Positions 54,593 to 64,000 of a stretch of 64,000 bases of DNA are shown in pieces. Both the position numbers and the translations under genes were made by a program. The notes beneath the pieces were generated by a model. It was not told the origin of the DNA, did not search any database, and worked only from the letters and a program-made list of their open reading frames with translations. The DNA is from Mytilinidion resinicola (lineage: Eukaryota > Ascomycota > Dothideomycetes > Mytilinidiales > Mytilinidiaceae). Each line of letters starts with the position of its first letter. Within the stretch, counting starts at the first letter, position 1. The stretch lies in NCBI RefSeq assembly GCF_010093595.1, contig NW_022985466.1, positions 50,354-114,353 on the forward strand, read 5' to 3'.

Positions 54593-56420
54593 TGAATCGC
54601 GAGTCTGTATCCAACAAACTTACGAAACTTATCTCGTACATCCGTCCTCCTAGCCGTACCAGTTCTAGATCGACCCACCTATCACGGCTACGGTCTGCCC
54701 TCAACCTCCAGTACCATCAAGCTTACCCCTCTTTACTTTGCGACCGCGTGCCTTAACTCTCCCGCTCCTCGAGCGCGCCGAACGCCATGGTACGGGAGAA
54801 GAATTGCCCTACCTGCCACTGATCGAGTCTCGTGATGTCATTCAGCAGCATACAGCCGACCAGACTTCTTCTGTCCTTGTCCAGAAACTGCCGCTCGAAC
54901 TGCGCCAACTAATCTTCCGTCTCGTGGTTGGCGACGCGCTAACTAATCTCAATCATTCGTCCCACGGCGGATTCGGCAGCCAAGATTGCTGCCGCCCTAG
55001 GGTCACCGGCTTCGAGTGCGATTCTAATTGTGGGTATTGGGAGTCGTTTGTGGCGCGAACTCCACTACTGCTTGCGTGTCCGCAAAATTGTGAGTGTATG
55101 TTGCTTTTCTCTCTGATATCGACTGAGAATAATACACGCTTCTTGCCGTGACTCTCGATCGACTGTTGGTTCGCATCGATGGTGCACCTTGATACATTCT
55201 CGACGGCTTTCGGACCAACGAGGCCATCGCTCCGGAATCACAAGCGATAGCACCTAGGGGTAATTCAGCCTAACGATGGCCATGCTCATTAATAACCTGT
55301 ATCCTGGATTAACGTAGTCGGCAAGCTAGTGGGCCATGCAAGCTAGTGGGCCACCCAATTTTTGGTGCGATTTAGACCTTTTAGCACCCCAGCAATCTCA
55401 ACAACTACGAGATATAAAGTATAGCTTTAAGATTGCATATACTATCTAGCTCATTTTAATAGCTAAGAGAATGTTTGGAGCAGTATAGCAGCGTAATCCT
55501 ATTATATTGTAGGTATTACTTGATTTTAGGGGCCAAAACTAGGCAACATTTTACTGCGGCTAAACAGGGCTATCAAGAGATCTAAAAAATTAACAGATGA
55601 TATTAAAATAACCACGGATATCATTATCCTAAGTCACAACCTGGAATATTCTGTGATTGTTAAGATTGCTAGGGTGCTAAAAGGTCTAAATCGCACCAAT
55701 AATTGGGTGGCCCACTAGCTTGCATGGCCCACTAGCTTGCCGACTACGTTAGCGTCCGGAATCTATTGATGAACACTGAACAGCTTGAAAGTTGATGCCC
55801 ACTTTAGTTCTTAACTTACGTGTCGATTACAGTTATTCTGAAACCATCAGTGTCCTCTATACCACAAACGCCCTCTGCTTCACTCCCTCATCATACTGAT
55901 ATCACACCCTCATCGAACTCGCTCGTCTTCTCCTTCCTTCTCACCTCGCAATAATCCGCTGCCTCCACATCCACCGCTCTGTGCAGAAGGTAATCTACGA
56001 CATCTGCGGAAGGAGCACATGCACCGCCAATGACTTTGATAATTCCCGTAAGCTGCCTCTGTTCGGGTCAGTTTCAGATTCGAAAACCTAGTGGACCCTC
56101 TTTGGGACGTCGTCACCTCCATGACCACACTTGAGCATTTTTCTATAGATTTGATCCAGGCCCACTTCATCAACTATCGCAGTAGTGAACGAAGCCTTAC
56201 GATAGAGGAGTGACGGGTTTGGGAGACGGAGATTGTTGATGCGATGAAGAGGGTGGTTGGAGCTCCTCTGAGTTTATTTCGCTTGCAAATGCCATACGAG
56301 ACGGATGACAACATGGCGATAGAGGCAGGCGGGAGGATATTGCCGGTGGAAATGTGCATCGCGGCCCGCGTGCATCGGTAGCACGAGGACGATATGGTTG
56401 CTGACTTACTCTTGATTTGA
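54593..56420 (+). pseudogene. 2EXR/DUF7730-type gene, decayed and split by a MITE
   Basis: The 5' half carries KLPLELRQLIFRLV near 54885-54925, the N-terminal signature of this large fungal family, and ends in LLLACPQN near 55088. The expected next segment, YSETISVLYTTNALCF, appears only at about 55835-55885, followed by an LIELARLLLPSHL segment and then WDVVTSMTTLEHFSID in another frame. Between the halves lies a 438-bp MITE. Lesions include TGA after PSSY near 55898, a frame change near 56075, TGA near 56210 and a frame break around 54735 that separates the possible ATG at 54593 from the rest. A donor-like GTGAGTG/GTGTATG at 55090-55094 and an acceptor at about 55832 allow an intron of about 740 nt with the MITE in it. 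Either way the gene is dead through stops. Function of the family is unknown. Confidence 0.7.
55312..55749. mobile_element. 438-bp foldback MITE with TA target duplication
   Basis: The ends ACGTAGTCGGCAAGC... and the mirror ...GCTTGCCGACTACGT are inverted copies extending inward about 95 bp with few mismatches. Each end also contains a 17-bp direct subrepeat with AAGCTAGTGGGCC twice. TA flanks both sides (55310-55311 and 55750-55751). The interior of about 240 bp is AT-rich and non-coding. Long inverted repeats, TA duplication and small size make it a Tc1/mariner-superfamily (pogo-like) MITE. The terminal sequence matches the pogo relict end at 6396-6417. Confidence 0.9.
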
Positions 56421-58243
56421 GCAGTCCGAGAGGACCGACGGCTGATACTGATATGGAAGGATTCAAAGAACCACCTCTCCGCTCTGATACGAACACTACT
56501 TGGCACGATTCGAGAACACCGAAGCAGCGACGCCCATTTTCTCCGCAATTGAGCTTCGCAGGCCACCCCAGCTCGCAGACTTCAGGGGAATTTGCGCAAT
56601 TTCTCACTACCCCGCCCCCTTGAACGCTGTGGTAGTCCTTCATCTCGCGCCACCGGATATACATAAGACCAGATGACCATACTCCTGTAAATTTATTCTC
56701 GCCAACCCAATTATTTAGCCGCAGGTTTGCTGCTTTCTTGGACAGAAACCCGCCGCGCTCACCGATCATGCACATTGGACTCCGGAATGCAATAATACAA
56801 GGGGAATCCTCTGTCTGTCTCACCTCGTCGCAGCAACCCTCAAATTGGGTTTTCTCAAGCACCAGGGTCGGGGCAATGATTATTAGCGATCGCAATTCTA
56901 CCGATCCTTGTACACCTCGGGACACAGATGCCGACGAAGGCCGTTCGGTCTAAAGCATATTTATTTTTCACTCAGAAACCAAAATTATGTGAGAAAAGAT
57001 ACATCGTTCAGCTTTCATTTTGTACGCACTGAGATATTTGTTAGGAAAAAGTTGGATATAACACTGTGTTGGCTGAACTTCGAACTCATAGTCCCGATTT
57101 GCTCGCGCCCGGTTAGCACTTTGACTGCTTGGGAGCTTGAACACACCGCATAGATGACTTACGGTGTGGCTAAATGTTAGCCAATCAACGTTGTGTGGCA
57201 TTACGTTTCATGGCCGAGCAGACCGCCTCACTATCTGGGAACGGGGCAAGGAGCCCGCCACCGGTTTTCCCCACATACGGGCCGCTCCCTCGATTTGTCA
57301 TGACAGGGAAAACTCTGCCTAAGTGGATTTGCTATGCTTAGCAGTGACCGTGCGAGGTAACAGTGCGAATATCCAGCAATTGAGACGCCAGAAAGCCACG
57401 GCACCGGGTTCATGATGATTGTTCCAAATTGCGCAAGTTGACATAGTCAGGCTCCTGGATGAAAACACCTTCCTGTGGAGTCAACCCTTTCTAAGATGCC
57501 AAAATTCTTGATGGAATCCGTTGACTCGACACAGATTATGTGGGTCTGAGGGTCAGAAGAGCACACCTATCTAGTCACGTCTCAGCTTCTGGCCCCTGCA
57601 TGGATACCAGACTACTGCAAGCAATGCGGGTGCACTCCACAACGGCAGCTTCTCGGGTTCCAGAGCCAGTTCCCTTGGGTCCTTAGGGGAAGAGCGTCAA
57701 CACCCAGCACCGAACTTCTGCCGCCAATAAGAGCATGGTCGCCTTGAGCGGTGTGACGGGAAGAGGGCTAGGTCCTGCCACAGTTGTTCATTGGTTTAGA
57801 AAAGAAGGCTCCGCTGTTCGCTTCAGAACAAACTTCGGTCTAGCAAGGAGTTGAAGTATTCTCCCAGGGATCGACCTGAGTTGGATACTTGCCAACCCGG
57901 ACCTCCTTTTAGTCTTTGTCTAAGACTTGTGCTCAAAGCGCGTTCGTTACACTAGATGGTAGCAACCTCGTTGTTAACCGAGGGGAATCCAACGCAACTC
58001 CTTCCCGTCTTCTGCTGGCGGTTACATTTAGACGGCATTTGAGATCGCCACAAACCCCAGGAACGCATTGATATGCCCCGTTTTATCGAGGCCAGGCCTC
58101 TTCAGCTTCGTTTGTATTCAATATCCTCCCTAGCCGCAATGAGACCTCGAAATTGGCACGCGTCTTGACTTCTTTTCTTCACAATAACCTGACACCTTTC
58201 CTTCCTACCATCTTATAGTTTTTTGCCTGGAACCACCGCAATC
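56421..58243. other. 1.82-kb intergenic region
   Basis: No supported gene. Minus frames at 56174-56925 are shadows of, or overlap with, the decayed 2EXR gene and lack motifs. No repeats or RNA genes seen. The right part holds the promoter of the next gene. Confidence 0.45.
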
Positions 58244-59603
58244 ATGTTGAAGCAGATGGCATTGACCCTTGTGGTGGTCAACGGCATCTTCTTATCACTC
58301 GCATGCATCACATTAGGATTACGAGTATGGATCCGATCTTCTCGGGGAGCCCTGGGCACCGATGACTGGCTATTGCTTGTTGGCCTGGTATGGAGCTTGA
58401 GAAAGTGTAGTATGCTAGGAGAGCTGACATTTGACTAGCTTCTGTTCGTTGTGACTGTCGCTATGTCAACAATGAGTGCACATCATGGTCTTGGCGTACA
58501 CAATTATGGCGCTTCCGCGACTGAAATGCAAGATGGGGTGATGGTACGTTGATCAAAGTTCTTGATATTGCATTGTTGCATCGATCAGCTAATCAAATCT
58601 AGTACTTCGCACTCTGGCAACTCTTCTACGTCACAAGCACTGTCCCAGTAAAGGCATCTATCTGCATCTCCCTCCTCCGGATCACCACCAAGAAACTGTT
58701 TCGGAGGATACTCTGGGCTCTAATCGTGCTATCATGCATCAGCACCTTCATGGCATGCGTCGTGGTTTGGTCCACCTGTCGCCCCATGGCGGCCACTTGG
58801 GACAAGTCGATCAAAGGCGCGAAGTGCAGCTCACTTGAGATGATTATTGCTTTGAGCTACCTGGTTTCAGGCGTAAACGTGGTCACCGACTGGACTTGTG
58901 CAGTAATGCCGGCTTTCATTCTTTGGGACATCCAGATGCGAACGAAACTAAAAATCTCCGTCTGCTTTATCCTGGGCATGGGAGCCGCGTAGGTTCCAAT
59001 CTCCGATCTTCGTTGTGGTGAAGACAGGAAAGCTAATTCATTGCCTTTCTTTAGCGCAAGCACGGCAACTTTGATTCGTCTCAAGGCTATTCCCTCTTAC
59101 AGAAACGCGAACGATTACCTCTGTAAGAACATGTCAGCCCCCAGGGGCTCTCGGTCACTTCTAACATCTTCACAGACGGAATCGCAGAGATTGCAATTTG
59201 GTCGACCGTTGAAATCGGCCTCGGTATTATCGCTGGGTCCGTCGCAACATTGAAACCTCTCTTCAACAAGGTCTTCGGTAGCAGTACCGACCCCAACTCG
59301 TATGCAGACGGCCACACCCCGAGACCTTATCCCGGAAGCTATCGACTGCGCGATGTGTCTAAAAGCGGATCTAAGAGTGGAATAGAGACGATTGTTACTG
59401 GGCGAGGGGAAAACGATCGAAGTGATATCAGCGACGAGGACACAGCGAGCCAGCGGAGGATATTAGGAAGGACCATGATAGGCCCAGGCGGCAAGCAGAA
59501 CGGTGGAGGCATTATCGTCACCCGCGATATTAGTGTGCAGGAAGGGTCGAGCGCGGAATTCAAGTCGACTAATAAGGCAAGGAGGGTGGCTGACATGACA
59601 TAA
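58244..59603 (+). CDS. rhodopsin-domain (PTH11/SAT4-type) integral membrane protein, second copy
   Basis: Exons are 58244-58387, 58439-58543, 58603-58988, 59055-59122 and 59176-59603, all in phase, giving about 376 aa. Helix 1 lies at about residues 6-26, then RVWIRSSRGALGTDDWLLL, the typical R-x-D-D-W entry to helix 2. A YFALWQLFYVTS segment begins helix 3. The Cys-bearing loop reads STCRPMAATWD...GAKCSS, and WSTVEIGLGIIAGSVATLKP marks helix 7 and the start of the tail. All are hallmarks of this family. The about 115-residue tail is Ser/Gly/Arg-rich. Intron 1 is only 51 nt. A GPCR-like or surface-sensing role is possible for this family; nothing here specifies a ligand. Confidence 0.9.
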
Positions 59604-60679
59604 GTGTCTTTCGATCGATGAATCGCCTTACTCGAACGTTTCGGAGGCAACAAAGAGTTTGAGTATAATGTAAGGAGACGATAATTGGTTAGGGCGCTAC
59701 GAAATTATCTGCGATTAATCACAGCTGCACTTCGTCATCGAACGATAGCTGACGGACGGGATGAGCACCGACTCAGATCCACGCACGTCAACGTTTGCAT
59801 CTTGTCCCGATGGTTGAAAGCCTCCGTGAACTCCCAGCGGTAGCAAACGAATGTACACAGGCTTCTTGTAAGGCAATGTAAATGCTTTAAATTAAAGCAT
59901 ACTTAGTGTACGCCTGCTCCGAACAACCTGCGCTGCTATGAACAGATATTGGATGTTAAAAGGCATTCGTCGCAAGTCAGCCCCATCAATCTTACACCCC
60001 TTAAACTAGGAAGTCAGTAGACGCTTGATACACATTTTCGTCCTTCATGCGTCCACTGGGATTCTCCAGAGAAGCTGCTTTGCTCCAGATGCCAGACATA
60101 AGAAAAAGTTCTGTCTGATGCGCGCTTCATCACTCCTGCACTCCACAAAGCCAGTTGCACGCTTCGAAGACTGCGTTATTCAGACGTCCACTGGCCCCTG
60201 TTCCCGAGAAGCTACTTTGCTACGATACTTTAGTCAGGGATTTGACTTGAAGTAGCTCTACTACAACTACGAGGACCGAAGCTAGGGGTCAAATTCGCGC
60301 TGAATCATACCCCCAGGATGTCGCGGCTGACCCTCACTGTTCGGTCGCCGAGAGTGCATCTTTCATGCAAGCGGCGCGACGCTGCCGAATCACACGCCCC
60401 ACCCGCTAGCCGGGGAGATGCGGCACGGGTAGTGATGAGACATGGTGCAATGCAGGTGGACAGCTCTGGAGGGGTATGCCGGATTCCAGCCGACCTCCGA
60501 ACAGGACGATATTGCCTAGTGCAGGCACGCAGCCGTTGCGGTATATTTCTGGGAGTGGATATTTAAAGTCCAATTTCTCGCTGGATAATTAGGTTTCGCA
60601 TTTCCTGTATCTGGCTCCACATCCACTTGCTTTGTATAGTCGGCCTGCCTTCTGCATCTGACCTCGTTCTGCTACAATC
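59604..60679. other. intergenic region
   Basis: 1.08 kb with no supported gene. A TATTTAAA site at 60560-60567 lies about 113 bp before the SDR start codon. Near 60050-60230 two similar stretches (CGTCCACTGGGATTCTCCAG and CGTCCACTGGCCCCTGTTCC contexts, each followed by GAAGCT-CTTTGCT) suggest a small degenerate duplication of about 130-bp spacing. Confidence 0.45.
60560..60567 (+). promoter_or_regulatory. TATA-like element of the SDR gene
   Basis: TATTTAAA lies about 113 bp upstream of the ATG at 60680. Position is plausible, but the motif is short. Confidence 0.3.
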
Positions 60680-61758
60680 ATGTCTCGAGTTGATGCCATC
60701 CCAGTTTCCGCAAAATTGAGCCCAGAGGAAGCTGCTGCTTCGGTGTCAGGCTCTTCGCTCAAAGACAGATCTATCTTGATTACTGGTGGAGCCCGGGGAC
60801 TTGGTGCTGCAATCGGTTTGGCATATGCAGAGAAAGGGTACGTCCTCATCACAAAGACTCCTTCCTTCAAATCAGAAACTGATAAAGATTCTAACTATTT
60901 TAAGTGCCTATGTCACCCTCGCAGACATCAACGAAACTCTCGGAAAGGATTACGTTGCGACACTCAAAGCAAAAGGCTTACAGTACTTCTAAACACCTTC
61001 ATACTTCTACGCTTGAATGACCTGACCTTCCCAGCGTGCAATTTATCACCACCGATGTAACATCATGGTCGTCCCAAGTGGCCGCTTTCAAGGCCGCCAT
61101 TGCCTTCTCCCTAACAAAAAACACTCTCGATATTGTCGTTGCTTCCGCTGGCGTCTTCGGCGACCCATTCCTCGCCGCCGACGAAGCTCCCGTGACCCTC
61201 GAGAACGATCCCCCGGCTCCAAACCTCGTGGCCTTGCAAGTCAACAGCATTGGTGCTTTCTACACCGCGAAACTAGCCCAGCTGTACCTGAAAATGCCGA
61301 GCTCAGCGCCAAAATCGGAACCCCCGAGTCTTATTCTCATCGCGTCTTTGGCTGCATACTTTGACATCCCGCTGATGAGCAGCTATACCTCTTCCAAATA
61401 CGCCGTCCGTGGGCTTTTCCGAAGCATCCGACCCCTCTTTGCTGACCGTGGGATCCGGGTCAATCTGATCGCGCCGTGGATTATGGAAACTCCGCTGGTG
61501 GTTGAGTGGTTGAAGCTGTTTGATGCCGTCGGCGCGCCGCAGGGAGATTCGCGCCAGGTCGTTACGGCGGCGCTGAGGTTTGCGGATGATAAAACCGTCA
61601 ATGGCCGCGCTTTTGCGATTGGACCTAAGCGAATTCTGGACCTTGGTGACGACATCGAGGGAGGGGATGGAGGAGCGGTTATGCACGGCTTCTACGAGAC
61701 AGAGTTGCCCGGCTGGGATAAGATGGCGGATGGGCTGAAGGGACTTATGGGAATTTGA
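60680..61758 (+). CDS. short-chain dehydrogenase/reductase (SDR)
   Basis: Exons are 60680-60837, 60905-60982 and 61035-61758, giving about 319 aa. The classical SDR features are complete: TGGARGLG at residues 35-42 for the dinucleotide, a DV motif (TTDVTS) near 86, NNAG-equivalent ASAG near 117, and the catalytic Ser183, Tyr196 and Lys200 with the usual 13 and 4 spacing. A pronounced insertion (AADEAPVTLENDPPAPNL) follows the ASAG motif. The N-terminal about 30 residues precede the fold. NAD(H) or NADP(H) cannot be decided; the first strand is followed by an Asp (LADIN) at the end of strand 2, which favours NAD. It resembles 15-hydroxyprostaglandin-dehydrogenase-type fungal SDRs. Cytosolic. 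Confidence 0.92.
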
Positions 61759-62114
61759 GCATCTCCTTTGGGGGTTTCAAGGGAGTTAAAACGGTAGCAT
61801 GAGGGAATCGATATCAAGGTGTGAAGAGTTTACGCTACACAATTGCTGTCTAGTCAAGTATGCTTTGTCTTCTATTCACCGATTAACGCACAAGAAACAC
61901 AGACAAAGTAGCAAATCCTTTTCAGCTACCAGCACCGACGGCTCCTCCAGCTCTTCCCATATCATCTTCATCGCCCAGGGTGCCTTCTCAAACTTTACTG
62001 CATACCTTCACCTTTTCATGGACCTCAATCATCTCACGCAGCCGTTGTCGTCGTCGTCGTCACCAAAGTGAAACTTGCCCTCATCATCGTCTCTCCAGCC
62101 AAGTCACTAACATC
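61759..62114. other. spacer between SDR and membrane protein
   Basis: 356 bp, same-strand neighbours. No coding sequence supported; pyrimidine-rich leader just before the next ATG. Confidence 0.45.
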
Positions 62115-62844
62115 ATGTCTCTCAAACGTTCGATCCAGCCAATGACTGTCGTCGAGCCGAGTCCGAAACCCACCCCAATGTGCTGTTGCGGCCGCATCTC
62201 GAGGCGGAAGCTTCTCAAGATCCTAGCGTGGGTGCTCCCGCTGATCTTTTTCCTCGCGTTCCTCCCGGGAATCGTGATCAACGTCCATCCCAAGTCTCCC
62301 TCAGCCGCCGGAGGGCAGACCGACATCTGCAAACCAGACAGCTACAACATTCTGAACTACCGCTACTTCGCCGCCTCGCACAACTCCACCAATCACGACC
62401 AGCACGTCTATTACGCGAATGTCAGCTTCAGCCAGTCTGCGAACTCCGGCGACGGTGGCGTCCTGAAGCCAGCCCCTTGCCACGCCAGCGATACAACGCA
62501 ACACCCTTCTGCCCTCGATCCCGACGCTGCCTACGACACCTTCGCCGTCTACGACCGTTCTGGCATCCGTGTGTTCGCGATTACGTTAAGTGACGTGAAT
62601 CAGGCCGGCAACACGTTCAATATGTCGCTCTTCTGGATCTGCTCGGGGTAAGTCAGCCTCCTATCACTATTGTCAAAACCATGACTAACACGGCCTGATT
62701 TGTAGCAAGCCGTACACATTCTGGACGAATGTGACTATTTCGCCGTACGACTGCCACGACGTCGACGACGGCAAAATGGCTGGACGGCTTTGCAAGGGGC
62801 CGGATGAGTACACGTTTACGGCGGAACATGAGACCGAAGGCTGA
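62115..62844 (+). CDS. small type II membrane protein, conserved fungal type
   Basis: Exon 1 is 62115-62647 and exon 2 is 62706-62844, giving about 223 aa. An N-terminal cytosolic stretch with a CCCGR cluster (possible palmitoylation) and a basic RISRRKLLK patch precedes one helix (about residues 36-55). The rest is an exoplasmic domain with Cys pairs, N-x-[ST] sites (HNSTN, NVSFS, NMSLF, NVTIS) and YDTFAVYDRSGIRVFAITL and FNMSLFWICSG segments. I think related unnamed fungal proteins exist but know no function. The terminal EYTFTAEHETEG is hydrophilic. The intron donor GTAAGT and CTAAC branch are canonical. Confidence 0.75.
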
Positions 62845-63090
62845 GCTGGAGGGTACGCTCTGGGGTGTTTTGGTGGATCTTGTGACGGAAAAGAGGGTGT
62901 TTGTCGGTGGTTCTTGTGACGGAATGGCGGCCTTTGGTGGATCTTTGGGTACGTGTAGGTCCTCAGCGTATTTACTTGTTGCTGCAACTACTCCAAATGC
63001 AACTGTCTATTCGAGCTTTTCTTAATTTTGCTTCTTGACTCTAATTTCTGTGGGCTCATTTGCCACTGCCTAAAGTTATCCACGGAGTCA
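62845..63090. other. spacer
   Basis: A short non-coding stretch between the membrane protein and the 107-bp tandem array. Nothing supported. Confidence 0.4.
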
Positions 63091-63519
63091 AAAATTCAGA
63101 AGAGGATGTAAAGATCTCGAGGGTTCAGGTTGCACGTGGTGAAAATTTAGGAGATTTCCAGGTGCATAACACCGTTGGAGGTGGTCTAGAGATGCGTAAA
63201 ATCTTGAAGAGGATGACATAAATAGGAAGGTGTAAGTTGCACGAGTAAGATTCACATGCGTTTGGAAGGTTCACAGCGCCGTTGGAAGGACTCTGGAGGT
63301 GCGTAAAATGGAGGGGAAGATGTAATAGACCGGAGGATGTAGATGAAACGTGCCGAAAACAGAGTTATTCTCTATGTGTATACTACTGTAGGAGGTGGTC
63401 TAGAGGTGTATGAAATTGAAGGATAGAATGTAAAGAACTGGAACGCGTAGATTAGGTAGGGTGGAAAGTGGGTTTTTTCTAGGTACTTACCACTGCAGGA
63501 GGTGCCTCCATGCAAAAAG
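63091..63519. repeat. degenerate tandem array, period 105-108 bp, four units
   Basis: A core reading GTTGGAGGTGGTCTAGAG followed by G(T/C)GTAAAAT recurs with starts at 63171, 63279, 63384 and 63492, intervals of 108, 105 and 108 bp. Each core is followed by a GAAGAGGATGTAA-like segment, so whole units of about 107 bp are repeated in tandem. Divergence between units is high outside the core. A partial fifth unit may extend to about 63600. The array is non-coding and lies between the membrane protein and the 3' end of the epimerase gene. Confidence 0.7.
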
Positions 63520-63631
63520 AAAATTTCAAGCAAATATGAAGAAACGGAAGTAGATCGATATTGAAAGTGGTAATCTATTTGCAGGTGCTTGCGAGCACCA
63601 AAAACCCAACGTCTTAAACTAGCCCGCCTTT

Positions 63632-64000
63632 TCATCCCTCTGTCTCACTCCACTGACTTAGAAACCAGTTCACAGTATGTTGAAGACCATCATCCAATGA
63701 CACCTTATTCCAAACCCCCAATTTCGCCCTAGCAAAACTCAAATCCGGCTGCCTGCGTACGGGATCGTCTGGCGGTGCTGCAGCCTCCTCAATCACGACC
63801 TTTGGTCTCCCAGTCCTCGCAACTGAGGTAGCAATCTTATCCGCCAGATCCCAGATGTATGTCTCTTCATCATTTCCGATATTGACAGGAGTTCTGACGT
63901 TGCTATCCATGAGTCTAGCCAGAGATTCTACGCAATCAGTGACATACTGGAACGAGCGGGTTAATTTCATCCGGTCTCCGGTCACCTTGATGTCGCTTTC
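63632..64000 (-). CDS. UDP-glucuronate decarboxylase/NAD-sugar epimerase, C-terminal part (partial)
   Basis: The frame is open from the window edge to the stop at 63632-63634, so only the last about 122 residues are seen. They contain TRSFQYVTD, a DSNVRTPVNIGN segment, a DDPVRRQPDLSFAR motif and a final GLQHTVNWF helix. This order closely follows the C-terminal domain of extended-SDR UDP-xylose synthases (UXS) and dTDP-glucose 4,6-dehydratase relatives, where RSFQYV and RRKPD bind the nucleotide sugar. UXS converts UDP-glucuronate to UDP-xylose. The catalytic YxxxK and NAD-binding part lie outside the window. An UXS-type assignment is likely, a related epimerase possible. Confidence 0.85.
   Translation of the reverse strand, partial: ESDIKVTGDRMKLTRSFQYVTDCVESLARLMDSNVRTPVNIGNDEETYIWDLADKIATSVARTGRPKVVIEEAAAPPDDPVRRQPDLSFARAKLGVWNKVSLDDGLQHTVNWFLSQWSETEG

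Noticed and set aside
1..64000. CRISPR arrays, bacterial operons or ribosome binding sites
   Set aside because: Introns, gene families and spacing are those of a fungal nuclear genome; the two tandem arrays have diverged units and do not have a short repeat with unique spacers.

Overview
The window is eukaryotic nuclear DNA from a filamentous ascomycete (Pezizomycotina). Genes carry short introns of about 50-80 nt with GTRNGT donors and CTAAC/CTGAC-like branch points. Typical families are present: HET domain, PTH11/rhodopsin-type membrane proteins, RTA1, DUF3431, GMC oxidoreductase and sugar-type MFS. The repeats show damage of the repeat-induced point mutation (RIP) kind, mainly TGG codons turned into TAG (CpA to TpA on the other strand). 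I cannot name the genus.

Layout. 1-6.4 kb is a graveyard of repeats. It holds a (TAA)n-tailed, Tad1/I-type LINE on the minus strand, a DIRS-like retroelement (reverse transcriptase, RNase H, tyrosine recombinase) on the plus strand, and the 3' end of a pogo/Fot1-type DNA transposon that stops about 108 bp before the first host gene. 6.5-18.6 kb is a run of catabolic-looking genes: a drug/amino-triazole-type MFS transporter (with a damaged splice donor), an FAD monooxygenase, an amidase, a sugar-type MFS transporter and a 3-ketosteroid-dehydrogenase-like flavoprotein with a mitochondrial-type leader. 18.6-31 kb is poorer: a hypothetical gene, a truncated and frameshifted membrane-protein pseudogene, an F-box-like gene with two in-frame stops, a PPxY protein, a GT31-like glycosyltransferase and a multiply broken HET gene. 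31-52.6 kb holds a secreted GMC oxidoreductase, a rhodopsin-domain protein, an RTA1-like protein, a cysteine-rich single-pass surface protein, a DUF3431 protein, a serine/proline-rich membrane protein and a peroxisomal acyl-CoA oxidase ending in ARL. 52.6-64 kb holds a decayed 2EXR/DUF7730-type gene with a 438-bp foldback MITE between its halves, a second rhodopsin-domain protein, an SDR, a small membrane protein, and the C-terminal part of a UDP-sugar epimerase/decarboxylase running off the right edge.

How parts may work together (inference). The 6.5-18.6 kb genes combine import with hydroxylation, amide hydrolysis and ring dehydrogenation, as expected for use of an aromatic, amide or steroid-like substrate. 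The MITE at 55.3 kb and the pogo relict at 6.4 kb share terminal sequence and TA target duplication, so the relict's family is the likely source of the mobilising enzyme. At least four genes are pseudogenes. Several of their stops fit C-to-T change, and they belong to multicopy families that RIP could reach.

Two cryptic tandem arrays with periods near 100-110 bp (41.46-42.22 kb and 63.09-63.52 kb) are not explained by any gene.
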